From Flammeovirga aprica JL-4 (GTDB lineage Bacteria > Bacteroidota > Bacteroidia > Cytophagales > Flammeovirgaceae): a stretch of DNA of 58,211 nucleotides. Positions 45,295-54,519 of this stretch are shown here, piece by piece. Under the pieces are notes generated by a model that was given only the letters and a program-made list of their open reading frames with translations, was not told the origin of the DNA and searched no databases. The DNA is taken from the NCBI RefSeq assembly GCF_012844305.1, contig NZ_JABANE010000059.1, positions 1 to 58,211 on the forward strand, read 5' to 3'. Positions within the stretch are counted from its first letter, which is position 1; every line of letters begins with the position of its first letter. A program made the position numbers and the translations under genes.

Positions 45295-47076
45295 ATGACA
45301 AAAAAGAATGAATTATATAACACCCGAACGGAAGTAAGGATAGAAGCTAATGGTTCTGAACTAGAGCTTTATGCTTATCAGTTGAAGGGTCTGAGTATCA
45401 ACTATTCTGTAAACGATATTCCTTATTGCAGTATTACGTTGATGAATGCAAGGCGAAGCACGGATTTCTCATCTTTGTCTGAATTATATCCTTCTAGTGA
45501 GGTAAAGATCTATGCTAAGAATGAATATGTGGATGAAGTACTTCTTTTTGAAGGAGTTGTTTCCAAGTATGGTACTCAGAGTAAAGGCAGGAGATTTATG
45601 TCGGTAATTGAGGTACTTCATCCTGTTTTCCGATTGAAGCGTAGGGTCATCAATCGTTTATTTGCCTTGAGTCTGCCAGAGGTAGTCGATAAGATTTTCA
45701 GTGATTATGAACTGACGGTCAGTAATCAGATGGACATTGAAGAGGAGGAATCTGAAAGTAGAATAACACAATATCAGCAGAATGATTTTGATTTCGTATT
45801 GTCTAAAATAAAGCAGGCAGGGTGTATGTTCTGCCCATCAGCAGAAGAACTATCTGTAAAAGATGTATTGGAAGACGGTACACCAAAGATGGAAATTGAT
45901 CCGATCAAAACCACACGCTTCAATGTGTTTATGGATATCGAAGACTTGCACGATATTGCCAATATCAATACTTATAATGTAGAAGATATGGCCGTAGAAC
46001 AAGAATCTTCAGAGTCTGTTTCTTTTGAGGCAGGAGATGCAAGTGTGGATTCTGCTACTGTTTCTGGAGCATTAGATATTGGTCCACAGGAAATCATTTC
46101 TTTTGGACAGGAAAATACAGCTATCCGAAAGAAATGGTTAACGAACAAGATCCAGGAAAGTAAGCTGGGGAAAGTAAAAGGAGGGATCACAATTGAAGGT
46201 ACCAATGATGTAATGCCGGGTGATTTTATCACTATCGTAGAAGCAGGCTCTATTTTAGAAGGAGATGCATTTGTCTACGGAGTGGAGCAACATTTAGAAA
46301 GTGACAATTGGAAAACCACATTGCTATTAGGGTTGCCGAAAGAAGAAAACAAACCTCAAGCAACAGCAGGAGATACCAACTTTGCAATTACAGGTTTACA
46401 ACATGGTATAGTCAAGAAAGTACAAAGTAGTGATGATCAACATGCCACAGATCAATATTTGGTGCAAGTTGAATTGCCATTATTAATGCAGACAGATATG
46501 TCCAATGATGTGGAGCCATTGGTTTGGGCACGGTTAGCTAGTTTCTATGCTGGCGAAGCACACGGTACACTTTGGTTGCCAGAATTGGAAGACGAAGTTG
46601 TGGTTGGTTTTTTAGGAGGTCACCCTGACAATCCAATTATTTTGGGCTCCATCTTCAAAAACTCAGACGAACACCCTCATGTTGGTACGGAAGGATATAA
46701 ATCAATTGTTACAAAAAGTAATTTACAATTGGCCTTTGATGATGAAAACGAATTAATCCATCTTCATTCTGAGAGTGCTCATGTAACTTTAGATGAGGCA
46801 AATGGTATTCTTCATTTGAAAGTAACAGACGGAGATACTGTATTGACAGAGTGCATACTAGATAAAGAAAATAACATTAATATCAATAGCCCTGATGGTG
46901 AGGTGAATATCAATGCAGATAAAATCAGTTTGACTGCAGCTTCTGAAATGAAGTTGGAATCTGCGAGCAGTTTATCCATAGATGGACAAGAAGTCACTGT
47001 CGCTGCAGCCGCAAAATTGGGAGCGGAAGCAGGTACAATGTTAGAATTAAAAGGAACACAAGTATTTATTAATTAG
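45295..47076 (+). CDS. VgrG/Afp8-like spike protein
   Basis: A 593-residue trimeric spike at the tip of the tube. The N-terminal ~350 residues form the gp27-like (phage late control D) hub, with LYAYQLKGLSINYSVND and TRFNVFMDIEDLHDIAN as family segments. An OB-fold follows at about 370-465, with EVVVGFLGGHPDNPIILGSI the classic gp5/VgrG motif. The C-terminus (NINSPDGEVNINADKIS onward) is a repetitive beta-prism/needle. No extra effector domain is fused to it. It lies between DUF5908 and PAAR genes, the usual order of Afp8-Afp10 analogues. Confidence 0.95.
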   Translation: MTKKNELYNTRTEVRIEANGSELELYAYQLKGLSINYSVNDIPYCSITLMNARRSTDFSSLSELYPSSEVKIYAKNEYVDEVLLFEGVVSKYGTQSKGRRFMSVIEVLHPVFRLKRRVINRLFALSLPEVVDKIFSDYELTVSNQMDIEEEESESRITQYQQNDFDFVLSKIKQAGCMFCPSAEELSVKDVLEDGTPKMEIDPIKTTRFNVFMDIEDLHDIANINTYNVEDMAVEQESSESVSFEAGDASVDSATVSGALDIGPQEIISFGQENTAIRKKWLTNKIQESKLGKVKGGITIEGTNDVMPGDFITIVEAGSILEGDAFVYGVEQHLESDNWKTTLLLGLPKEENKPQATAGDTNFAITGLQHGIVKKVQSSDDQHATDQYLVQVELPLLMQTDMSNDVEPLVWARLASFYAGEAHGTLWLPELEDEVVVGFLGGHPDNPIILGSIFKNSDEHPHVGTEGYKSIVTKSNLQLAFDDENELIHLHSESAHVTLDEANGILHLKVTDGDTVLTECILDKENNININSPDGEVNINADKISLTAASEMKLESASSLSIDGQEVTVAAAAKLGAEAGTMLELKGTQVFIN

Positions 47077-47082
47077 AAAAAG

Positions 47083-47349
47083 ATGAAACCTGCAGCAAGA
47101 TTAGGAGATATGTACGAATGTAAAGCACATCCTCCGGCACCTCCATTGGTATTGCCTATTGTAGCTAATGCCACTGTTTTTATCAATAAAATGCCGGCAA
47201 TGGGAGTACAGCCCCTTCCATGCGGTTGTCAACCAATTTTGACAAGTAATACCGTGTTTATAGAAGGGAAGCCAGCAGTAAGAATGGGAGATCTATTACC
47301 TGCTGGAACTATTTTACAAGGAAGTGCAGATGTTTTAATAGGAGATTAG
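47083..47349 (+). CDS. PAAR-domain spike tip protein
   Basis: An 88-residue PAAR protein that sharpens the VgrG/Afp8 spike with a metal-stabilised cone. MKPAARLGDMYECKAHPPAP carries the PAAR motif (residues 3-5) and first histidine. Later Cys residues (PCGCQP), ILTSNTVFIEGKPAVRMGD and the terminal GSADVLIGD complete the family pattern. The length is that of a bare PAAR protein without effector extension. The gene starts 6 bp after the spike gene. Confidence 0.95.
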   Translation: MKPAARLGDMYECKAHPPAPPLVLPIVANATVFINKMPAMGVQPLPCGCQPILTSNTVFIEGKPAVRMGDLLPAGTILQGSADVLIGD

Positions 47350-47354
47350 AAAAG

Positions 47355-47897
47355 ATGAATATAGTAATAAAGTCAAAAGTTAAAGACGTATCATTACAGG
47401 CTATAACTAATGTAAGTACTAGTGTCTCGGCTTCAGGTCTGAATGATCAAAATCAAAATTCCGATGATGATAAGGATAGTAAAGACAAAAAAGTTGGACA
47501 AAATAAGAATGATGTATCAAGAATAAGTAAAAACTTCTCTTTTACTGCATATCTCGATGATACTGGAATGCTTTATCAAGAAGGAGCTAAAATTCAATCG
47601 ATACTTGATGATTTACAAAAAAGTTTGATGGATTTAGAACATCGAATTCCTAGAATTGTAACATTTGATGGAGATGCTCTTGGTATTGGAAAAGATGACA
47701 AATTTTTGGTGACTTCTTTGAATACCACTTTTGAGTTGATGAGTAATGAAGGAATACCATTAAGAGCGAAAGTCGATTTATCTTTTGCACAGGAATTTGA
47801 TAATACATCTTCTTCTAATAATGACTCCAAGAATGAGGAAGGTAGTTCACAAACTTCAACAGAACAAAGTCAATCTAATTTTGAAAAACAATCATAA
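47355..47897 (+). CDS. Afp7-like tube/hub adaptor (CIS tube domain, no LysM)
   Basis: A 180-residue soluble protein. An Asp/Lys/Asn-rich linker at about 28-55 precedes a domain ending FELMSNEGIPLRAKVDLSFA (about 141-160). The pattern of a strand, then F/Y-x-x-x-x-x-G-x-P-x-RA, then a strand is the hallmark of Afp7/gp53-type CIS tube-domain proteins, which join the tube to the spike hub. Unlike classical Afp7/Pvc7, it has no LysM domain; a LysM protein is encoded separately at 54520. The C-terminus is Ser/Asn/Gln-rich. The gene starts 6 bp after the PAAR gene. Confidence 0.65.
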   Translation: MNIVIKSKVKDVSLQAITNVSTSVSASGLNDQNQNSDDDKDSKDKKVGQNKNDVSRISKNFSFTAYLDDTGMLYQEGAKIQSILDDLQKSLMDLEHRIPRIVTFDGDALGIGKDDKFLVTSLNTTFELMSNEGIPLRAKVDLSFAQEFDNTSSSNNDSKNEEGSSQTSTEQSQSNFEKQS

Positions 47898-47898
47898 A

Positions 47899-48501
47899 AT
47901 GAAACTAAAATTATATACTCTTGGTCTTTTGTTTTGTCTGATTGGATGTTTTCAAAATCATGCAGTAGCACAAGAGGAAGCAAAAGTAGAAGAAGGTGGA
48001 CTTTTAGAAAAAGTAAGGGCTTTTGTACCTAGTTATGTAGGTGAAAATGGTCAGGATGCTTATCAATTACAAGCCATTAATCATAATAACCTGTGGTTTT
48101 TTATACTGGATGATAAAAAATCATTACACGTACTAACATTCGAAAATGATTCCCTTCAGCGTACTTCAGACTTTTTTGAAATGGGACTTTTTAAAATTGT
48201 GGAGAAATACGGCATGAGTTGTGAAAATAAAATAGCTCCCGTTAATGATTTAACACTTAAGCCTTACTACACTTTTAAAAAGAAAGCACGTAAGGATTTT
48301 AAGCGATTGTTGTACTTGGAGTATGGTTACGTTAAGCATTCATTTTTCAGGAAGTTAGGCAATTTCCTTATTCTTCCTTTTACCTTTTTCTTAGGGGAAA
48401 ATACATCTTATGACAAAGCAATCAAAAAGATGAACAAGGTAGACAGGGATATTCAGAAAAAGCAGAACAATTATAAATCTATTGCTTCACCACTGCTCTA
48501 A
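47899..48501 (+). CDS. CIS-operon hypothetical lipoprotein
   Basis: A 200-residue exported protein starting at ATG 47899, 2 bp after the preceding stop. A longer in-frame start at 47785 would overlap that gene and hide the signal. MKLKLYTLGLLFCLIGCFQN has a lipobox (LIGC, cysteine at about residue 17), although cleavage at AVAQ is also possible. The mature protein has an acidic start and a Lys-rich C-terminal helix (about 140-195). I recognise no family. It is embedded among CIS structural genes, suggesting a component of the envelope-docking part. Confidence 0.75.
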   Translation: MKLKLYTLGLLFCLIGCFQNHAVAQEEAKVEEGGLLEKVRAFVPSYVGENGQDAYQLQAINHNNLWFFILDDKKSLHVLTFENDSLQRTSDFFEMGLFKIVEKYGMSCENKIAPVNDLTLKPYYTFKKKARKDFKRLLYLEYGYVKHSFFRKLGNFLILPFTFFLGENTSYDKAIKKMNKVDRDIQKKQNNYKSIASPLL

Positions 48502-48512
48502 ACACTAACATT

Positions 48513-49598
48513 ATGTTGAAGTATTCTAAAACTATACTATTACTACTCTTCAGCTTATTACTACAGCAAACTGTAATGGCACAGATGGATTGTGCCGAAA
48601 AAATGGTAAAAGCTCAAAACGCTTTTGATCAAGGAAATATTGAAGAAGTAGAAGGCCTATTGAGGGATTGTCTGAAAGGAGGTTTTAATGACAGTCAGAA
48701 AGAAAAGGCTTACAAACTATTGGCGCTCTGTAACATCTATCAATTAAGAAAATCAGAGGCGGAAGCAGATATCAAAAAGTTATTGAAAACCAACCCGTTT
48801 TCTGTGGTGGATGAGGAAAATGATCCACAGGAATATATAGAGTTGCTTAATAATTTTAATAGACAACCTTCCTTTTACTATGGTGTGGAAGCTGGAGGTA
48901 ACTTGGGATTGGTACAAGTTGATAGATCATATGTTATTACTCAAGATGTTCAATCAAGTAATTACAATGAACAAGTGGGTTTTGAAGGAAACCTAAATTT
49001 TGGTATGTATTTATATCATTGGTTGGATTGGGGGCTTTTTGCAGGCTATAGAATGTCAACTATTGAGTTGAGAAATAAAGATGTACTGGGTATTCTGACA
49101 ACCACTTATCAAGAACAGCAACAGTTTTTTACATCAGGAGTGATGTTGAATATTAACTTCAGGAGGCATCCCAAAAATATTTACCTTTCTTCTGAAAACG
49201 AAAAATCCATTACAACTTCTCCTTTGTACCCTTTCATCAGACTGACAGGTAATTATAATCAGTTATTAAGTGCTGATGCTAGTATAAAAGGAACCTTTGC
49301 TTTGGAGGGAAGTACAGAAACCTCACAAGATCAGAAGTCAGTTTTAACCAAAAGGTATACTCAGGAGATAAGATTAGGTGGCGGTATTGGTTTGAAAAAG
49401 CAATACAAAAGAGGTGCTTTTTACTTTTTGGTTCAATACCAATATGCTCTCAATGATTTAGTATTAGAATCTGAACGCTATAAAGGTGATATCTTTTCAA
49501 CTGCCTATGCTCATATAGATGATGATTATAGAAATCATTTAGTCACTTTTGAAGTAGGTTATCAGCATTACTTCTACAGATTCAAAAAGAAAAAATAA
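48513..49598 (+). CDS. TPR plus outer-membrane beta-barrel protein
   Basis: A 361-residue exported protein. A signal peptide ends near residue 24 (TVMAQ). Residues about 25-115 are helical with TPR-like spacing (AQNAFDQGNIEEVEGLLRDC, then EKAYKLLALCNIYQLRKSEA). From about 120 to the end, alternating strands with YYGVEAGGNLG, LNFGMYLYHWLDWGLFAGYR and the C-terminal EVGYQHYFYRFKKK describe an outer-membrane beta-barrel. In Bacteroidota a periplasmic helical domain plus barrel often scaffolds other envelope parts. Here it could be an outer-membrane docking ring or pore for the apparatus (inference). It follows the lipoprotein gene by 11 bp. Confidence 0.75.
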   Translation: MLKYSKTILLLLFSLLLQQTVMAQMDCAEKMVKAQNAFDQGNIEEVEGLLRDCLKGGFNDSQKEKAYKLLALCNIYQLRKSEAEADIKKLLKTNPFSVVDEENDPQEYIELLNNFNRQPSFYYGVEAGGNLGLVQVDRSYVITQDVQSSNYNEQVGFEGNLNFGMYLYHWLDWGLFAGYRMSTIELRNKDVLGILTTTYQEQQQFFTSGVMLNINFRRHPKNIYLSSENEKSITTSPLYPFIRLTGNYNQLLSADASIKGTFALEGSTETSQDQKSVLTKRYTQEIRLGGGIGLKKQYKRGAFYFLVQYQYALNDLVLESERYKGDIFSTAYAHIDDDYRNHLVTFEVGYQHYFYRFKKKK

Positions 49599-49600
49599 AC

Positions 49601-50335
49601 ATGGCATTATTAGATAGAAATACATTAAAAACTTTTTTCAATCAAGGCAAATTACCTTCTCAGGAAAACTTTCACGATTTGATCGAATCAAGTGTAAACA
49701 AACTTGATGACGGACTGTCAAAAAGTATGGATGAAGGTCTGATGCTTTCCCCTGTGGGTGATACAAATAAATTGGTCAGTTTTTTCAAGAATATTGAAGA
49801 CCGTAGTCCAATATGGAGCTTTACAACTGGGCAGGGCAACAGAGAATTACACTTGCAGAATATTCAAGGGGAAAGTATTATGACGTTTGGTCAGGAGGGA
49901 CAAGTAGGTGTCAATTGCCCTCAGCCTCAGCATTCATTGGAAGTAGGTGCTACTCTTGGAGCGAAAGGAAGAGTGGGAACACTTTACAAAGGAAGTGTGG
50001 AGGCTAATGGAAAATGGCAGCCAATAATTGAAAACCTGAATGGTTGTCATGCCTTCGAGATTGTAGCAGGTGTAGGTAAAAAGAAAACAGGTAAATACGC
50101 CTTAGTGATAGCACAAGCAATAAGTACTTTTGGTGATGCACATGATAGAATCAGAACTACTCAAGCGTATTATGGTTCAAGGGGAAATAAAATTGAATTT
50201 CGTTGGAAAGGAGAGACCTATAACTACAGACTAGAAATGAGAACGATGGGTAATTATGAAGGGAACACTGTAGCAAATTATCATGTCATGTCGCTTTGGG
50301 AAGATCAGTTTATGGATGAATCATTTGTCGATTAA
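49601..50335 (+). CDS. Tail-fibre-like CIS protein
   Basis: A 244-residue soluble protein. The N-terminal LKTFFNQGKLPSQENFHDLI (about residues 9-28) is a motif I know from fibre-like proteins of Bacteroidota CIS and phage-tail loci. The middle has a GVNCPQPQHSLEV segment that resembles the VGIGTxxPxxxLxV trimeric tail-fibre repeat. The C-terminal half (KIEFRWKGETYNYRLEMRT) may be the receptor or head domain. It starts 2 bp after the barrel gene. If the apparatus fires from inside the cell, a fibre is unusual and may instead be a baseplate or docking ring. Confidence 0.7.
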   Translation: MALLDRNTLKTFFNQGKLPSQENFHDLIESSVNKLDDGLSKSMDEGLMLSPVGDTNKLVSFFKNIEDRSPIWSFTTGQGNRELHLQNIQGESIMTFGQEGQVGVNCPQPQHSLEVGATLGAKGRVGTLYKGSVEANGKWQPIIENLNGCHAFEIVAGVGKKKTGKYALVIAQAISTFGDAHDRIRTTQAYYGSRGNKIEFRWKGETYNYRLEMRTMGNYEGNTVANYHVMSLWEDQFMDESFVD

Positions 50336-50346
50336 ATAATATAATT

Positions 50347-50730
50347 ATGAAAAACTATACCGGCTGGAAATTTCCACCTTCCTTTAATGATAAGGGAACA
50401 GAAATAGAGATGGTGTCAGACCATATCGATATAAGGGAAAGCCTATATATTCTTTTTTCAACCCATCCTGGAGAACGTCCAGTGAATATCAACTACGGGT
50501 GCAACTTAAGGCAGTTTTTATTTAAAAGGCTGAACAGTCAGTTGGTGTTGGATATTAAGTACACTATTAATGAGGCCATACAAAAATTTGAAGATCGTAT
50601 TAAAGTTTTGGATATAACGATTGATGAAGAGGACGAATTAAATGGTAAATTTTTAAGTATATATATCCTCTATCAAATCAAAGAAACAGGAGAAACAGGA
50701 GAATTTAATTATCAAAGTGAAGCACAATAA
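50347..50730 (+). CDS. GPW/gp25-family baseplate wedge protein
   Basis: A 127-residue baseplate component. HPGERPVNINYGCNLRQFLF (about residues 39-58) is the strongly conserved gp25 motif with its EPR-type core (here ERP) near G-C/PFGC, and ISLEY-like strands follow. The family (T4 gp25, Afp9, TssE) nucleates sheath assembly at the baseplate. The length is normal. It starts 11 bp after the fibre-like gene. Confidence 0.93.
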   Translation: MKNYTGWKFPPSFNDKGTEIEMVSDHIDIRESLYILFSTHPGERPVNINYGCNLRQFLFKRLNSQLVLDIKYTINEAIQKFEDRIKVLDITIDEEDELNGKFLSIYILYQIKETGETGEFNYQSEAQ

Positions 50731-50732
50731 CT

Positions 50733-51293
50733 ATGGAAAAGCCACAAGTACATTATGATAAAGATAAATTAGAAAAATCTTTTGTAGGACCAGAAATGCC
50801 TATATTACCGGGATTTCGTTTCAAGGTAATCACAATCGGGGTAGATGAAAAAGGAGATCCAAACAAATGGAATACAGAAACAATAAACAAGAATAATTCC
50901 TTTGCTTCTTTCCAAAGTATATCAAGAATAAGTGCCAAAATGAAAACCGAAAAGATAGCATTACTTGGCAGTCATAATAAACAGCATCATGTATATAGTG
51001 GAATGGAATATGATGATGTTGTTTTTAAGAAAGGTATCCTATCCTCTGATATGAATTTAAGCACGCCATTTTTAATGAGTGTTCAAAATTTAGCATCGAA
51101 AGATCATCTTGTTTATAAATTAGATTTAATAATTGTTGCATTTGATCAAAAAGATAAACCTAAATATGCGTTGAAATTAGACAGATGTTTCCCGACTGCA
51201 TGGGAAATGGGTGAGTTCAATGCTGAAACTGGAGAGTTACTGATTGAAAGTGTTACTTATTCTGTGGCAAGTGTGACGGAGTTGCCCATATAA
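50733..51293 (+). CDS. Second tube-like protein (gp19 fold, Afp5-like tube initiator)
   Basis: A 186-residue protein whose C-terminal part keeps the gp19 pattern: a middle strand pair GMEYDDVVFKKGILSSD, and AWEMGEFNAETGELLIESVT where the main tube has an LNAEDNGIAIETIEL-like segment. The N-terminus is diverged and longer. In Afp/PVC a tube paralogue (Afp5/Pvc5) forms the first tube ring on the hub. Its place next to gp25 and away from the main tube gene fits that role. Function is inferred from fold pattern and context. Confidence 0.7.
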   Translation: MEKPQVHYDKDKLEKSFVGPEMPILPGFRFKVITIGVDEKGDPNKWNTETINKNNSFASFQSISRISAKMKTEKIALLGSHNKQHHVYSGMEYDDVVFKKGILSSDMNLSTPFLMSVQNLASKDHLVYKLDLIIVAFDQKDKPKYALKLDRCFPTAWEMGEFNAETGELLIESVTYSVASVTELPI

Positions 51294-51348
51294 ATCTTAT
51301 GACTAAAGCTGGAATAAGCAATCTCTTCCTTTTTTAACAAAACTTCCT

Positions 51349-54300
51349 ATGGCAAACAACATTACCATTGACAATATCAACAGGCATAATAATCTCAAGC
51401 TAAGTGTATTATTTTTCGCTATCATTTTTTCTTGCCTCAATAAATCTATCCTTGATCATTTAGACGATATAAGTGTAGCATTATTGTTGGAATGGGGAAG
51501 AATAGCATTTCTACTTTTTACGCCTTTTGCTGTCCTTTTATTCCTTTTAAGCAGGCATTATTCAGTGAAAAAAGCCCAAGTCAATACGATGCTGTTGTAT
51601 GGGATTGGTGTTGCAGCTGCCTATTATTTTGGGATAGAAAAGTATCAATGGTATACGGTTGAAGTATTTCAGATGGGATGCAATATGTCTCTTTATTTGT
51701 TGTTGATTATGATGTATGCTCATATCTACAACCGTATAGAGAGAGTCTTGAAATTTTCGTCCATAGATAAAGTTATCACTCAGTACTTTCTAGTTGGATT
51801 TACAATTTCAACTGGAGTGATCTATCTCATAACGGTGTATTTTGAAGCATATACCTTATACATCACTCCATTAGCCTCCTTGGTATTGATAGTATTTTGG
51901 TGGAGGTTATTGAATAGTTATTCAGCTTTGAAACTAGTCAATCAAAATATACTTGTCATACGTTCCAAACACTCTTTTAAGAAAGTGATAACGAATAGGT
52001 TTTATCACCTGATCATTTTAAAATCTATCTTTCTAACTTCAATGAAATGGACATTAGTGCTGTTGATGTTTTTCCAGTCTATGACTCATTTCAAAGAAGA
52101 TAAAACTGCTATCCTTGCTTTTGAGGCGATTACATTCGGAATTATTACAGTCTTTGTTTTTGGGGTTCGAAAGCTATTTACCAATCAGATTATAGATAAA
52201 TTTGGCAGGCTTTCTATTTTTCACGTACCTCCGCTTATTCTTATTCTTTTCTCCAGTGCATCCATTGCTATCCATTATTTTGTGGAGAATCAGCACGAGT
52301 CATTTATGGGAATACCTTCCCTTCAGATGGTAGTAACATCACTGTTGTTTGTGTTGTTTTTTACCTATTTATATAGTTTGGAAGATGAAACCAAAAACGA
52401 TGTTTACCAAACTATTTCTGAAGAACTAAGAAGTGATTTCTTATTGATCAGTCAAATTGCAGTTTCTCTTTTTTCTGTTCTCCTTTGCTATGGACTTTAC
52501 TACGCATTTGGCAACCTGGATGAGTACAAAGAATTACTCTATTTTGCTTTGCTTTCATTGGTGCTGGCTTATATGATTGTGACCTTTTTCTTGAGAAAAG
52601 ATTACTACCAAGAACTGGAAGACGCCATTGGAGATAAAGCCTTCAAATACTCCGTTTTATTCCCTATCCTTAACTTATTCGCTAAAAAAGATCTGTCTTG
52701 GATCAATATTCGAACCTTAAATTTATTACGTAAAGTTGCTCCAATCACTTTGGACAACAATTTGCCTACTTTTATCAATCACAGTAATGATGAAGTACAA
52801 TCATTTGCCGTGAATGAAATGCATAAAGAAGGGAAAATTGACCTATTAGTTCACTTACAAAAAATCATCAAATATAAGCGTTTCTGGCAAAGTCAAAATG
52901 CTACACAAATTCATGATGTCTACCTTGATTTGGCCGAAATAGAAGAGCGTCTGGACAATAAAAGCTATATAGAGCAACTTTCATTATCAAAACTATCAGA
53001 GGAAAGAAGTCTAGGTGCAAAATTATCCATTCAACTTCCTGAAGAAAGACGCTCAGCGGTATTGAAAAGATTATTGCAAGATCCTGTAATCAATGTAAGA
53101 AGGGCGGCAATTATTTCTTGTGCTGAAGGAGAAGTATCTGATAAAGTATATGGTGAAATGGTCAATAATATTGCTCAGGTAGGCTTGCAGAACGTTGTGA
53201 TTGATGCTGTTTATAAAATAGGAGATCATGTCACTGATATGTTGCACTCCACTTTTAATGCCGTAGGGCAGACTGTCTTGACACAAGAAAGAATCCTTCA
53301 GCTTTACGGTTTGCTGAATACCGAGAAATCATATGCTTACCTGCAAAAAGCATTGAATCATACCAATCAAAAAGTATATCTAGCGGCTTTAGATACTTTG
53401 AGTGTAGTAGAAGGAAGTATTGACAAAAATATGTATATCATTGAAAAGCATATTGAATTACTTTCCAAGCAGATTGTATGGAACTATATGGCAATAGTGG
53501 AAGTCAATAAAAAGAATATTGAAGATCAGATTCTCGAAAATGCATTAATTGAAGACTGTTTGGATAAACTAGATGCCATTCTTCGATTTTGTGGTATCCT
53601 CTATGACTATCAGACTTTTGCGATTGTAAAATCAGTAATCAATAGTAAAACAGAAGATGAAATCAACTTCGGTGTACAACTATTAGAAGTGGCTCTGCCA
53701 AATACATTGGAAGTGAAACCCATGATCATTATTATCTTCAAAAAACTCTCTTATGAAGATAAATTAAAAGAACTAGATGCACATTGGCCTGTAGAGTCAG
53801 AAGAACTGGATGATATCATCAATAAACTAATTTACAATGATGCTCAGCTGACCAACAGATGGTCAAGAATTGCTACGCTACATCTGATCCCAACTTTAAA
53901 AACCGATTTATTTAAAAGTACATTGATCACACAGCTAGAAAATGAAGACCACCTAATACAGCAAACAGCCTTCATTATCCTTTCTGATTTACTTCCTAAA
54001 AACGAGCTGACAGAGGTAATGTACCGATTGACTTACGATAATGAATCTTTGAAAGAACTTTGGAATGGGTACACTTTGAAAAATGAAATTACTAACGTGA
54101 TGGAGATCTTGATGGGTATGAAAAAATCACCTTCCTTCGTTGATCTTGACGGTGATATTGTCTGCGACATTATGGATATCTCCAAAGTAGTAGATCTTAA
54201 AAAGAGTCAGAGGCCTTTAGAGTATTATTTCGAAGAAGAAGTACCCTATATCTATGTACATATGGGGAGTTTGGAAATTGAAATTACTGATAAAAAAGGA

Positions 54301-54507
54301 ACTAGAAAAAGAAGTATTTCATCACAGCAATGGTTTAATCCACTGGATGAATTTTTTATAGAATTACAGCAAATAAAATGTATCACCAATACCACCACCC
54401 AAATGCTAATTACACCTCAAGATGAATTTGAAAGCCTTGTGGGAAGAAAAGCGAAATTATACCACTTCGTGGAATTGGAGAAAGAACAGAAGGAATTTAA
54501 GTTTTAA
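51349..54507 (+). CDS. Polytopic membrane protein with HEAT-like repeats and cNMP-binding-like C-terminus
   Basis: A 1052-residue inner-membrane protein. About 10-12 hydrophobic helices fill residues 15-420, arranged as in MFS or ADP/ATP-translocase-like carriers. Next comes a helical HEAT-like region at about 430-910 with repeats such as DDNEVQSFAVNEMH-like pairs and LQDPVINVRRAAIISCAEG. The C-terminal ~130 residues (VYVHMGSLEIEI-type strands, about 915-1045) resemble a cyclic-nucleotide-binding (CAP_ED) fold but lack an obvious PBC arginine motif. The gene begins 55 bp after the tube-like gene and precedes the LysM protein. It could anchor or regulate the apparatus; transport is unproven. 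Confidence 0.72.
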   Translation: MANNITIDNINRHNNLKLSVLFFAIIFSCLNKSILDHLDDISVALLLEWGRIAFLLFTPFAVLLFLLSRHYSVKKAQVNTMLLYGIGVAAAYYFGIEKYQWYTVEVFQMGCNMSLYLLLIMMYAHIYNRIERVLKFSSIDKVITQYFLVGFTISTGVIYLITVYFEAYTLYITPLASLVLIVFWWRLLNSYSALKLVNQNILVIRSKHSFKKVITNRFYHLIILKSIFLTSMKWTLVLLMFFQSMTHFKEDKTAILAFEAITFGIITVFVFGVRKLFTNQIIDKFGRLSIFHVPPLILILFSSASIAIHYFVENQHESFMGIPSLQMVVTSLLFVLFFTYLYSLEDETKNDVYQTISEELRSDFLLISQIAVSLFSVLLCYGLYYAFGNLDEYKELLYFALLSLVLAYMIVTFFLRKDYYQELEDAIGDKAFKYSVLFPILNLFAKKDLSWINIRTLNLLRKVAPITLDNNLPTFINHSNDEVQSFAVNEMHKEGKIDLLVHLQKIIKYKRFWQSQNATQIHDVYLDLAEIEERLDNKSYIEQLSLSKLSEERSLGAKLSIQLPEERRSAVLKRLLQDPVINVRRAAIISCAEGEVSDKVYGEMVNNIAQVGLQNVVIDAVYKIGDHVTDMLHSTFNAVGQTVLTQERILQLYGLLNTEKSYAYLQKALNHTNQKVYLAALDTLSVVEGSIDKNMYIIEKHIELLSKQIVWNYMAIVEVNKKNIEDQILENALIEDCLDKLDAILRFCGILYDYQTFAIVKSVINSKTEDEINFGVQLLEVALPNTLEVKPMIIIIFKKLSYEDKLKELDAHWPVESEELDDIINKLIYNDAQLTNRWSRIATLHLIPTLKTDLFKSTLITQLENEDHLIQQTAFIILSDLLPKNELTEVMYRLTYDNESLKELWNGYTLKNEITNVMEILMGMKKSPSFVDLDGDIVCDIMDISKVVDLKKSQRPLEYYFEEEVPYIYVHMGSLEIEITDKKGTRKRSISSQQWFNPLDEFFIELQQIKCITNTTTQMLITPQDEFESLVGRKAKLYHFVELEKEQKEFKF

Positions 54508-54519
54508 AAATGAGGAATT

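Noticed and set aside
47785..47898. Extended start for the lipoprotein gene at 47785
   Set aside because: It overlaps the end of the Afp7-like gene by more than 100 bp and hides a clean signal peptide starting at 47899.
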